A stretch of DNA of 64,000 bases from Tomocerus qinae (Eukaryota > Arthropoda > Collembola > Entomobryomorpha > Tomoceridae). A program made the position numbers and the translations under genes. This document shows, piece by piece, positions 51,501-64,000 of the stretch; positions within the stretch are counted from its first letter, which is position 1; the number at the start of each line of letters is the position of its first letter. The stretch spans positions 115,742,375 to 115,806,374 of the forward strand of contig CM034546.1 in assembly GCA_020055645.1 (NCBI GenBank). The letters run 5' to 3'. The notes below the pieces were generated by a model, which saw only the letters and a program-made list of their open reading frames with translations, was not told where the DNA came from and searched no databases.

Positions 51501-54500
51501 CTATAAGACCTTCCATCGGCTAATATAATCCTTTCTGTTCAAAGAGGACGAAATGTTTTTCGTGTAAGTCGCTATTCAATCTACTTTGGAACGGAAAGAG
51601 CATCAGGTGCATTAAGTTACTTTCCTTTGCTCACTCACTCTCTCAGCTCATCGTCAGGTCAGATCAATTGTCGTTTCGTTAAAGGCTGTATTCATATACG
51701 CAGATAGTTACTCACACTATTCATCCAGCTGAATTAAAATCTGAACTGGAAATCCAAGTGTTTCTTTTACATGCCTATTCTATAGTCCATCAACTTGATT
51801 GTCACATTTAAACATCCACTACTTGCTTCACGACACGATTGAAGCTGATAGTGGATTTAGTTTCTCAGTTACCTTACCGAGTTTTCTCTACATATACTTG
51901 CATTGCCTTTACACAAACAGCTACTATTACAGCTAGCTCTGTTTTGACTCTGTGTGATGTGATTTCAGTGTTGCCTGTCTAAGCATATTCTTGTCAATGT
52001 TTTCAACTGACGAAGTTGACATTTACACTTTTAGTCTGACTACACATAAGGTAATAAATTTTATTTCGTACATTTATATTATTCTACACCATTTTTAATA
52101 AGTCTGAACTTGAAATTATTATAGTTCTAAAACTGATGATAAGTAGGTTGAATAAGAGCTTTCCAATTTTGATCTTAAAATTACTTGCAATTCTATCAGG
52201 ACCTAATCGAAATTTTGTTGACTACATATGAACGAATCATAACTATCCTAGTCTGTTTTTTGCGGTTTACAAAACTGTAGTTGAAGTAGAGAAAATTAGA
52301 GCAGAGAAGAAGCGCATAGTAAAGTAAGTTGTGTAAAACAGCTAAAGACGGGAATTATGGGTGGAATTGGTTTTGAATTGTATAGGAAACTCTATAACAT
52401 GACATCACCTACAGAATAGAATAGTAAACTCATCTGAAACTTCTACTCCCCCTTCCATCACGAGAGTCTCCGAAAAGATTAATGGTGGGAACAGAAAATT
52501 GTATTCGCTCTCCCCTTCTCTTCTCTCATCTCCACAAATACTGCTGTTTCTGTATACAACTAAATACATATTAAGTCTCTTCTTCGCCTGTCCGATGTGC
52601 AATGAACAGACCATGGACATGGACAAGGGCAACAATGCTCAGTGTATGCCTACTGGCTTAACTTGCCCCTCCACATATAACATGAGTGGGCTGTAATGAA
52701 ATCCCCGGTATTGTCCATTTACGGACTTTGTCAGTCTACAGTTAACTGAACTCTTGAACATAAATTCTTTGGAGCTTATTACGACACATACATAGTCCTA
52801 CTATCCGTCTACAAATAATATGCTGTTTTCACAACAGTTTTTGTTTCTTCCAGCTTACAGCTCTGAATTTTAGAATAGTGTCCTATACACCTTTACTATT
52901 TCTAGTTTCTAGATGTGAGAGAATTCCTCCGCCATACATTTCATCATACAATCTGTAAACATAATATTACATAAATATTTTAGTTGTACCAATATTTTCA
53001 AAAAGGTGTAAGAGTAATTAGGCACTATATATATTTACATTTTCATTCTTGAATTGGCTTGAATTTATTTAAAATTAATTTGAGGTATAAGTCTGCACTC
53101 ATTATGGATTTCCAAGCATCATAACTTAATGTGTCCAGATAAATAATCGTGAAAGCAACTATGATGTACTGCTAGCGTGAAACGCACTTTTACTCCTACT
53201 TCTGCAGGGTAGTAGTGAAGAAGAAATAACAATTTATGATGCAGAATATCAATTTAATTCTGTTATCAAAGCAAGTATTACTTAATATAGTGATAATGAC
53301 ATGCGAGGCTAATGTATAAGAACATGCATAATAGATGATGATGACTAAATACAGATGCATGTTTCGTTACATTTATTGTACTGTACACGAACTCGGGTAA
53401 TTTATGTTGGATATATAAGTATGTAATTTATATAAGTATGTGTGTAAAGCGTCCGTAAATACTACTTGAGTTATTTAGTAGACTAATAGATAGGATACGA
53501 TAGTAATAGTGTAGCTATAAGGACAATTACTATTGTGGAGTGTGGGGCATAGTGGTGCTTGGTTTGACTGTCGGTGCGCGCCCAAGATTTATGCTGACTT
53601 TGAAAGAGAAGTAAATCGCTCCCTTTGTAATGAGACTGAGGATGCCGTTTGAGCGTGTAAACACACATCAGGGGAAATTTATCATTCCTTCTGTCTCCCT
53701 AACTATATATCGCTCTTCTAACCACAGAACATTTAAGTTACCTAACTTTTGTGTTCTTAAATTATGCTCACATAACTATATCAGCTTACTCAACACACTT
53801 CTACTATACCGTAGGGACTGCATACACAAAACCTTGACATTTATATCCGAGTGTTGCATTAATGCACTTACAAAGTATACACTGTACAATAATAACACTT
53901 TTTATACGATAGAAACACCACCTTTTATGTGTCAACCTACAATTCATTTTGAAATGAATCTCTTATGAGTGCACTGCCAATTATTTTGTCTTGATTTTTA
54001 CCATATGAAATAAGGTCCATCTGGATAAGGTGATTATAATTTTTTTATGGATAATGGATAGCTCAGTGTAATTACTAAGTGGTGCCGTAATTGCAAATTA
54101 TGGCTAGTCTCATTGAACTAGTGCCACTTCCAGTACAGTACACAAGAGACTGCCATACACGCCGTATTTTCAATTTGCAATTGCAGCGAATCCAAACAAA
54201 ATCTTAATGATCAAAGTATATAGATTATTGCGAATAATTTGGGTATAATAAATCTAATAAGAGAGTATGTAGTAGTATATATGCCGTTTCCAGTGGGAAA
54301 TGGTGATGCATTAAGGAAAGGTGGGAAGAACCAGATCTAGTAATGAAGTCACGGAAGACAAACAAGTGCTGGTTTTCCCGATGAGTAATGAGTAAGATTC
54401 TGATACATGGAATTAATTAATTTTACTCTGATCAAGTAAATTAAACACGAAGTGCTTCATCTGGCACTAATAGAGTGCTAAACTTATCTTTTCCAAAATA

Positions 54501-57500
54501 CTTTTCTCCTGAATTTTCATGAAATTGCAAGAGTCACGCAATTGCAATTTGCTTTGTGTTATAGTAGTAATTGGTTTTCATGAGTAGTACTACTAAGGCA
54601 TTACCTATATGAAAAATTTGTGTTGAAAGTTTCTATTACATATTTGTACTAATGTAAAAAATGTTGAGAATGCAATACAACTATCCAAGCTTATAGTTAC
54701 ATTGAGTATAGTTCATCTGTTTGTGTGGAAAAAATGGTTTACGTTTGGTGATCTGGTTAATGTAAGTGGAGGCACTTAAGTAATATATTGACATTTTGAT
54801 TTTTCATTCATTGGTTGTTAAAACTGAGGAAAGTAATTCATTCCCCTTTTATTTCTGAACACAAAGCATATTGCCAAAGAAGATGTAATAAACAAAACAC
54901 TGTGGCTTGTAATATTTGAGGAGTAATGGGAAACGAATATGTATTAGATTGCAATAAGTGAAGAAGGATTTGAAGCTGATGTTGTCATTCCTTTTTGCTT
55001 GAAAAAAGATTTATCAGATTGGAGAGCACTTAAAATGTCTAAGGAGAGCTACTATTACCATATGATAGGTTAACACAAGTAATATTATCCAGCTTCTGCT
55101 CCTTCTGTACATGAAATTCGTAAATATGCACGCATCCCACACCATCACATCACCAGCCCCCATCAATCCAATCAGCTTTCCAACAGTGTCAAAATATTTT
55201 ATGATGGAAATCATATTTGTGTACAGCGATCAATCTTGCGCCTGTCTGATCGCTCATCGTTTCTCGATTGCCCTTTCGTCCTTCTTTTCTCCATTATACA
55301 CAACCATTGCACTATTTCCCTTCTGCAACTAACTCCAGCAAAATCATATTCCTCAAAAGCCACTTTTCTATTATCACTAGTATATCAGAGGAAACGTTAG
55401 TACATTATAGCAATACTATTTTCAACAGCCTATGTGGTTATGCTTCCATATTATAGTATTTACGTGCATGATTATTGTTGTATGAATGAATGTATTTAGT
55501 AGGTAAATTTCCCATGAGGTAGTTGTACACTAAAATAAAACAACTATTAGAAATAGTACATTTTTACATTAGTAGAGTAAGATTGTAATGCTAGACGTTT
55601 GAAACCGGACGGATTGGAATTTTCCCATGGAGCTCAGCGTATGTATAAAGTTAACGATAACACAACTGCCATTTTATTTCCCATTGAGATTGCATTAAAG
55701 ACATCTCATCAAAAATAGTTTACTTGCATTGTATTAACACTCCGTTTCTGACTTTCCAGACACTTTATGCTTGATTTTGTAATAAATTGCTTTTCCATAA
55801 CCCTATTTATAAGTTCGAGTAGGCTGAATCCTTTATCCTGCATCCATAGTAGGTTTCCACGAAATAAACTGTAAAGTGGTCCTATTGTAGGGTTTTAAAC
55901 CACAGTCAGTGTAGATACATCACGTCTCCTTTACAATATTAATACATTGGAAGACCCTACATAAATTGTACTATATCCGCACAATTACACAGTACATCTT
56001 AAGTACTTCTGTGTGCGATCTGTGCATTGTAAATTTAGATACTGTTAAGATATGCATTTATTGGTTTCATGTCACTTTTCCCTTAAGCAAAGAGAGACCT
56101 CCAAGTTGAAAGGCCAGAGTGATAGGGAACTTTCGGTGACACAAAAATAAATGAAAGAAAATGTTTTACAATCCTTTAAATTAAACTTATAACGAGATAT
56201 GCCACTGAAGTAAACTACCGCAATTGTATTTGAGATGTGGGCCCTAAGCTGGCCTCTGTACATTATTGCATACGACAACTCAGAAAACGAATACAAACCT
56301 TTATACACAACAGAGAACTACAAGTAATGCGTTACAATGCATGTGTATAGTTCAGAATAATTGGCTGTAAATGGTGCTTTGCTATTCGGCTGCTATTCAA
56401 GTGTCAATAGCGTTTCAAATTTTTGAGTAATGATTCTTCACCACTCTTTGGCTACCTGGAGTAGATTTTTGAGTCGCCGCGTCTTTGTTGAGTTGTACAA
56501 ACATATTAGTTACCAATGATGGATTTGGCGATTGCATTATTCATTTAACAAATTTCATTTTCAGATTCTTCCATTCGGTACATTGTCTCCTTGAAAGGTT
56601 GTTCCAGCTAAAGCCTCAAATTTTTAAGTGGATTACATCAAGTACTGAGGATGATGGTGTGTAAATTGCATTTGGTAGAAAATGTACGATGAAATTTGGT
56701 TTGTAAATCAAGTTTGTTGTGCATGTTTCAATTTGGGTTTTCCATTTGGTATGCATAGTTTGTGAAAAGAATAGGATTTAGGAGAGGAATAATAGTTGAG
56801 TACTAGACAGACAGGTCGGGAGACATTTAGACAGGACAAGGGAAGGGAAAGGAAGGGATGAGAAAAAGGAGCAAGATGTAGTCAGAGAATTTCCTGTGAA
56901 ACGAACGAGATGCATGCTATTATTTTCTCTAGAGAATATTGTGCAAATCTATCGATCGTTAGAGAGCTATCTGCAAGCTATTATGTGTCGACTCGAGAAA
57001 GAGAAAAGTAAAGAGCTCCGGGAGCAGGCAGCAAACCAAAGGAGGTTTAGTTTAGACTCTGCTCACACTTTCACTTTACTCAGCTGGCTTGGCTTCAATC
57101 TAATACGGTAATAGTATCTCTGATGGATTCCTATACTAATAACCCTCTAGTATTATGTGTCCTGCTTATGCATTCGATATATACAATGTTACACTTATGT
57201 GCGTAGTCACGATTTTGTTGGAGTATACTAAGTACACTGCATAAACTACAGATATTAATATACTACTACGTAGGCATGTAGGGCAATACACGTATACCAA
57301 CGAAACAGAAAAGAGCAGCTGTAAGCTAGTAAAATATAGGATATAATGGTTAGAAAAGTAAATGGCAAACCGAAACGTAGCCTCCCTTTAGAGAAATTTG
57401 GGAAACTTGGACGGAGTAGACGGTTGTGTGTGAAAGAGTGACTACTGAATATCCTTACTAACATTGAAAGACAGACGAGACAAGGAACTATACCATGTCT

Positions 57501-59542
57501 TGCAAAGTCTCCAACATTTTCTATCTCAAGAAATTTCAATTTTGCTCCTGGCTCTCCTGAGCATGTTTTTGTATTGTAGAAACTAGAATAATATACATTC
57601 AGATAAAGGAGAATTGCAAAAGTATAAGGAAATTCGCTCGGGGCAGAAGAAAATGGAGGAAGATGCGTGTCTCTTTTGTATTTATCTATAGCAGTGCTAA
57701 ATGTGAAATAAAGTTGTGGATATTCTTGAGCTGGTTTGATTCTATAGAGTGTGAAAAAGATTTTCTAAGGAGATCCAAAACTCAGGTTGGTTTTTCCGAA
57801 CGGAATTTGTTTGTATTTATTAAGGTATAGGTAAGTAGAATTGGGAAATAAGCCCGAAATTCGGTTGGGTTGCTCTTTTCGGTGATGGTGTTGTTTGTAT
57901 CAGGAGAGACTCGAGTTGAGTTCAGTTCCGTTGAGTAGAGTCGACAGGACAAAAGTGGAGCCTAACAATACGTAAGTAAGGCTGGGCTTCTTTTTCTCTG
58001 CTCTCGTCGGATCGGCTGCTGGAACTTGACAGAAAATCTCTCTGAAACGAGAACTCAACTCGGGAGATCCAGCCGGCGTAACGTAACGCAATGTGAATGT
58101 GAAGAGAAAGAGTTGGGAGAGTGACTGAAGGCAAAATGAAATGGTTCCTTTTGCTCAACTCAACTCACTCCGTTATTCTCTTCCCATCCTCCCTTGCTTC
58201 TCTTTTCAAAGCTCTGCCCTAAATCGCTGAGCTGATCTTGTCTTGAGCCGAAGGCTTAGCTCTCAGCTCTTCTCGGCATCTAGAATGAATTCCCTGTTGC
58301 GGAAGTCGAACCAACCAAACTTCTATAAAACCAGATCACTACATTCACAGTCTATGTCTTCTCCCTACACGCTCAAATAAAAATTCGACAATACAAAAGG
58401 CAATAAATATAATTACATCATTTACATTCACATTCACTATCATATAATAATTCTATATTGACCCCTTACCAAAATCAAAGTCAATAACAAACTTCCGTTT
58501 ATTAATAAAAATAAAATTCAATATAAATCATCTTAATAATTTTCAATAGATCACCTTATGTTCGGTATCGTTTTGGAAAATTTAGCTGAAAATCCAATCG
58601 TGGAACAACAATTCATGAGTGCTTTTATTTAGTTGATCAGTCATTGGCTAGTAATTTGAGAATCCAATGCATAAAGTGTCAATATGTTTAGACCGGTCAT
58701 TATTGTATTAATACGTACCTCTAGTAATTACTATTTAGTCCCCAGCATCTGCATTTGGTATAAATTGTCCAGTCACTTATGGTTATTGCTCAACGGTATC
58801 CGAAAATCGGAGAGCTGAAGTCGTGAGTAGTCGGAAGATAACTTCGTAGATGCCGTAGATGTTGCTTTGGTATTTTATGTTCCAAAAGCTGGAGAGCGGT
58901 GATCAAATAGGCACAAGAGGCAAAAACTCTGTTTGTACACAGTGCAGTAAATCCAAATCTTCTTTAAGTCTTTAACCCTGTAACAATGCATGAAAGAATT
59001 GCCGATATTTTGTTCTTATTTCTTAATTAAGCAGCATACCATGCCAAACATTATTTTTTTTCATATTGTATGTAATAAATTAACAATATGGTTTTGTAGA
59101 TAATATATGTACATGTTCAGTGTAATGACTGTCAGTTATAAAGTATTGAATGTTAGTGTAGATAATATTTTAATAATTATCGAAAAAATGTTATTTTTAT
59201 TGATTTATAATGCTCTTTGCATAGTGCTATGCATAAAAATAATTACACAGGTACATTTTTGGTTGTACTCGTCCAAACGTTGATCAAACCAGAATGTTCT
59301 TTTCTTCCTGGAAAACTACATCGACTGTTTTGGTTACATTTAATAGTAGTGGTCATAATGAAGACACAAACACTTTAACAGTACATTGTATAGATGTAAA
59401 TTATATAAGCGGTGAGTAGAAATAATGCTGTAACTTAATCCCTAGTGGGAGTCCTAGTTAAAAGTTAAGTTAAAAGTTGACATTGCCATAAATGTCATAG
59501 TATTCAGTGTAAACTGTGATAGCCAGCAGCTGTAGGTCGTGT

Positions 59543-59590
59543 TTAACCGTCTGAAAACAAAGGACGGGCTGGACAAATCCAGCCGGTTAA
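59543..59590. other. Potential nested hairpin
   Basis: TTAACC (59543-59548) pairs with GGTTAA (59585-59590), and inside it GGCTGG (59567-59572) pairs with CCAGCC (59579-59584) around the loop ACAAAT. The two stems abut on the 3' side and could stack. It is GC-rich for this region. It could be a structured RNA element or chance. Confidence 0.25.
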
Positions 59591-62500
59591 CAATACAGTT
59601 GAAAATGGGGTAATAAAACTATCAGCAAAGTAAATGAAGCTATCAAACTGAAATGAAATGTGTAATGCATATTGTGGCTTCATATAGCTATACTGTAGTT
59701 GAACAGGTACTGAAATACTGACTTTTGACTTTTAGTAACTTTACATCTACTTATAAATTCATCCTTCTACATATTACGGTTTGTAAGTAGTGTCAGTGTA
59801 TTTGGCAACATTCTATGTATGATAAGAGACAAAAGTATTGAATCCCCAATAGAACTGTGAGTCGGAGTGTAAAGTGAGAATGCAGAGTTAGTTACTACAG
59901 TATTTATAATGGTGAATGCAGTCAGTGTGCACTTTTGACTTTATGACATGACAGTTGATAAAGTGGCAGTATAACGAGCACAATAAATAATCCCGACACC
60001 ATTACAATACCCACACACAGACAAAATTCATACACACACTCTCTCTTATGCTATTTTATTCTTTCGGCACTTACTCCTCTGCACTTGACTGTCTATTCTG
60101 TTTTCCTGCAGTGCGTATTGGTATATAGTAGCTACTCTTTCATTCATTCTTTGAGTCATTCATTTATTTAGGAGAGTAATGTATTGTGTTTGTTGTGTGT
60201 GTGAATGTGTACAACGTGTGTGCTCATCTCTCTACTACATACGCTCTTAATAGTTTAAAAGTCAAAGAAACAATGGTCATTGTTGTAAACGTCGAGTGAG
60301 ATAGTAGCATTTGTGTACTCTTCTTTCTCCTATAAGAAACCAATACTAGTACAGGGGATATAAAATACAGATCTTATACTAATAGTATATACTATAGTTA
60401 TGTGTTTATATGATGTTTGGTTAGATTGATCGTTTTTCCCATCAAGTGCTAAGTTATATAGACAGATAGGGGATATAGTGAAATCAAGTCAAGACTCGCC
60501 TGCCTGAAATAATATATTACTCATAAGCCGTTGTCCTGTCCCGTAACAAAGTGGAGGTAGTTTGTCAAACGGATTTGAATGGGAAGACCTCCTCTGAATA
60601 AGTGTTGATACTAATGATAGTTTAATAGTTTTATCAGGAAGGCATTCCTCCAGAACTTGTTACACACTTTTATTATTTTCCTCCGATATTAATCACATCA
60701 ACCAAGCGAAAGTTAATTCAGGTGATCTCAGAGTATCTCTTGATTTGATTTTAGTAGTTTCTGCTTCGGAAGTTTTGCAAAACGGGAAATGCACCTTCAA
60801 CCTGTAGCTGTATGCTAACAAATTGCACAAATGATATTTTTGTTGGTTTTGCTGTCAGAATAGATAAACAAGTTTGTTAAATGTGTAAGCGCAATAAATT
60901 AATAGAGCATGCATAGATTGAGATTTCGTCGGTTATGAGTTTATATCCATTTAGAGGACAGTGGCATAACAACAATCCATCTTGCTCGAAAGGAAGTGGT
61001 AGCAGTAGAGTTCTTCAGAGGTAATACACAATAATAAAGTAATATGATTATCAACTAAGTCTCTGTAATATGGTATATGTGATGTAATGCATTTTCTTGA
61101 TGCTGTCGTCCACGTGCTATGCACAATAGCTGCTGACTGAGTCTTAGCTCTGAATAGGAAGGAGTATGGTAGAGTAATGCAATGTAATGCAATGAAATGA
61201 GGAATGCTATGCTCTAATGTAATGTGAGGGAAGATTAATAGTTGGTAGTCAAAGGTGTAGGAGCGTAGTGTTACGTTACAAACTTGACTTGCCTTGGCTG
61301 AAGAAAGCCATGTGCCCTCTTTTATACCTATACGAGAAAATAAATGATTGCTATAAGGAGCGAATGTGCTGGTAAAAAATTACCTATCTTCCCACAACTC
61401 GGATATATCTACTGTGTTTATAAACTAGTGAGTTTAGCATAGGAGGACCATTAAGTAAAAGCAAAGAAGACTCCATGGAATGTCTATTTGAGTTGACTTT
61501 GAGTTGGCATCGTACGAATATACTTGACTGTGGGTTTGGCATGCTGAGGTTTCAGATTGATTGAAGACTTCTTCAACTAGCAACTTAGTATGTAGGTATA
61601 TAGGACGGGGAGAGCCAATGCATTATATATAGCTAAATAACTATGGCAAGAGAATTGTAACTGGAAAATGTCTTTATCATGTCTTCGTCAGAGTTAAGTG
61701 AACTTGGATAACATTGACTTAGGTCATGAATTAATCGTTTATAACAGAACATGTGCACAGACAAATAATAGGAAGTCTTAACAACTCTTTTTACAATATC
61801 CTTTACTGCTCCTTAAATCCTTAATGCTTCCTTTTGATTTCTTCACTGCAATTCTATTTATATTACAATGCCTATAGTAGTTATAGTACTATAAAATAGG
61901 GAATGTTTACAGATATGGGATCTACATGCTTAATTGTGACATTTTGTAATGATGTGGCACTTGCATTTGTACTTATGTCTAATAGTACCCATTTCTTGTC
62001 ACTTTAAGATGCATTAAAGATTTATGGTACTCATATCACATCTATAAATTTGTAGTGATGGGATATACTGATACAAAATGTTTTTCTAAGTGCGGTAATA
62101 GAAAATAACTATAAGCCTTTACACAATGTACTACAAGACAAGAATAGATCCACAAACGATTTATTATCCTTTAGTGACAATCCATTATTTTATTTGTGGC
62201 TCTTTTGTGAGCTTCGTTAGACAGTTGATGGTTGGCAGATGTAAACAAGGCGAGAGAAATATCTTGATGGCAATGTTAAAAAATCATTTTAAGGCTTGTT
62301 GCTTCTCTGTCAAATTCTCCGACCACAAATCATTATTCTCACTTCTCCAATTGTGTCTTTGCTGGAATGTCTTAATTATTGAAATGTGCATTCACATATT
62401 GTACACCAATATTATTCAAAGACAGTTATCGATGCAATTTTTGAAGTTATTGTAATGATATTGACAACAAAAACAATTCTGTCGTTAATTAATGATGAAG

Positions 62501-63792
62501 TAAATATCTATAACTGCTTGTTCTGTGACTAGTAAGTATTATTACTATTAGATCGTATCAGAGTTATGACATAAAATGTTCAGGCAGATAGTTATAAAAA
62601 TTTTGTGGTTAATTATTTATTGATGCATAAATAATTAATGCAAGAAAATATGCAAAAGAAATGGAGAGTGCCAATGAGTTTTAGAGGTATTAGTTAGGTA
62701 CATTGTGTAGATAGATTTATTGTTTTTAGCCTTCTAAGCTCAAAGAAATGGTTTAATTAATTCAATTTGTATGCAGGAAAGTTTGTATTTTATTTATTCA
62801 GCTGAGGGAAAGAGATTAGAAAATGGAAGCCGAAAAGGGAGGGATGTAGGAGAAGAGAGAAATGGAAGTTCACGATTCACGAGTCCACCAAAGCAGCAGA
62901 GCTTCGAGTGAGTTGAGCAAAGTATGGCGATGCTATGTTACCTAGAATGGAACGCAATGGCAAAGCAACATAGTATGAGTAAGCAAGAGCAAACCATCCA
63001 TCCAACAAACACTCCATTTCCTCGTTCCTGGATTTTTCCTGGAGGCGATGTGAAAATATGCTGTCTGGTGGATCCCATCTCATCTTCATCCCACCGCACT
63101 CCTCTGCTCCCAGTCCTATTCACTTCGTCTAACCATATGTTGGCCTTTCCCTTCAATATAATTCAGTCCAGCACTTACGTAATACTTACAGCCTTATAAC
63201 TTAAGATATTTCATATACCACTAGTAGGTAATACATGTAATAAGGGCTCGGTACTGCCAAAGGGCACACAAATAATACGGCTGTATTCATCTCCCATATC
63301 ACTAAATTGAAAACATTACAGCTCTTAGTACATTCAAGGTTATAAATATTAATAGTTCTTTAAAATAACATTAAGTTATCTACAATGCCGTTCTTATATT
63401 CTGAGAAGTAAGTTTTATTGCAATAATTTGCACTCTCAGAATCAAAATTAATTATTGCTTACTGTTTAACACCCTATGCACCTAACTAGCTTATTCTACG
63501 TTTTAAGAGTTAAAAAGTAAAAATGTAATAGGGGTGTTTAAATTATATTAATTTCATACCAGAAAATAAAAATTAGACAGATAGCGAAACACATTAATAC
63601 CGTTTCAATGGTCTTGTACATTATAAATGTTTAAAATATTGTACTTTAAGTCATTTTTTACAGTTCAATACAAAACAATATCAATGCAATGTACAAAGGC
63701 ACCCTATATTGTAAATACTAACAAAAATTACATCATTTAATGAATCTGGAATCTTCTGTGTAAAGTTGTGCTGGTTTTCAAAGGGTGCTTAG

Positions 63793-63882
63793 TATGCTCC
63801 ACACAAACCTCTCTAGAACCGAATTTGTTAAGTAGTCTGGGTTTCAGACAAATTCGGATCTACAGGGTAGATGTAGAACATA
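63793..63882 (-). ncRNA. mir-10: mir-10 microRNA precursor
   Basis: The minus strand carries the 5p arm beginning ACCCTGTAGATCCGAATTTG (about 63848-63869) and the 3p arm CAAATTCGGTTCTAGAGAGG (about 63805-63827), both as known for arthropod miR-10. The arms pair along their length, and the stem extends outward as TATGTTCTACA against TGTGGAGCATA with G-U pairs, around a loop of about 20 nt. The gene lies about 17.6 kb upstream of the Dfd start codon on the same strand, which is its conserved position between Dfd and Scr. Conservation of both arms suggests either can be functional; arm usage differs between insects. No pri-miRNA promoter can be assigned from sequence. Confidence 0.98.
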
Positions 63883-64000
63883 ATACCTTGTGTCAAAGTG
63901 ATCTTCGTTCTTTAAATCTCTTGCAAATATACATACATTACAAATAATAATACTTGTCTACATAACTGTCTACCGTATTTCTGATTTTAACAGTTGCATT
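63883..64000. other. Sequence upstream of mir-10 at window end
   Basis: 118 bp of AT-rich DNA; presumably part of the pri-mir-10 transcription unit, whose promoter lies outside the window. Confidence 0.4.

Larger units (their letters stand above)
46218..63792. other. Dfd-mir-10 intergenic region, presumed regulatory
   Basis: It holds the Dfd 5' UTR and promoter (immediately above 46217) and 17.5 kb of DNA up to mir-10. No gene or transposon recognised. Less AT-rich patches lie at about 46780-48340, 57800-58320 and 62780-63190. Short features are a perfect palindrome at 46395-46410, an ACAT microsatellite near 48555, TTGACTTGACTTC at 49241-49253, and a potential hairpin at 59543-59590. By analogy with other arthropods this interval should hold Dfd enhancers and the pri-mir-10 transcript, but none can be delimited from sequence alone. 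Confidence 0.5.

Noticed and set aside
1-64000. CRISPR array, operon or bacterial-type system
   Set aside because: The sequence is animal nuclear DNA; the tandem arrays have no spacer structure and belong to satellites or mobile elements.

Overview
This window is a stretch of an arthropod Hox cluster. Two anchors fix that. A two-exon gene on the minus strand (42430-46217) encodes a 604-residue Deformed (Dfd, Hox4 class) protein. A minus-strand mir-10 hairpin (63793-63882) has both mature arms conserved. The order Dfd, then mir-10 upstream on the same strand, is the arrangement known from insect Hox clusters, so Scr is expected beyond position 64000 and Hox3/zen or pb below position 1. I cannot name the species. 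AT-rich DNA, a BEL/Pao element primed by tRNA-Tyr, and a Dfd that keeps ancestral Hox4 residues (Phe22 and Cys39 of the homeodomain) fit a non-drosophilid hexapod, crustacean or other arthropod.

Layout. Positions 1-31.3 kb, on the 3' side of Dfd, hold no host gene that I can support but contain several mobile or fold-back elements: a fold-back at 1.05-1.47 kb beside a 10-bp tandem array; a fold-back at 3.95-4.61 kb whose arms are G/C-tract minisatellites; a short-TIR element at 11.4-12.8 kb filled by a 40-bp satellite; a long-TIR element at 17.8-18.8 kb carrying a small cysteine-rich ORF; and a complete-ended, young but broken BEL/Pao LTR retrotransposon at 25.98-31.34 kb. Positions 31.3-42.4 kb are noncoding DNA downstream of Dfd. 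Dfd occupies 42.4-46.2 kb. Positions 46.2-63.8 kb are the Dfd-mir-10 interval, with no recognisable transposon and several GC-richer patches that may be regulatory. mir-10 ends the window.

How the parts relate. Dfd is a homeodomain transcription factor for head segment identity, and mir-10 is the microRNA classically embedded in this part of the Hox cluster. Everything else is either mobile DNA or presumed cis-regulatory sequence. The clearest unusual points are the concentration of mobile DNA on one side of Dfd only, a satellite with 14 copies of the Exd-Hox type octamer TGATTAAT, the FPWM variant of the hexapeptide, and the long-TIR element with its cysteine-rich ORF. I did not find a convincing new multi-gene system; most ORFs in the window look like chance readings of noncoding DNA.
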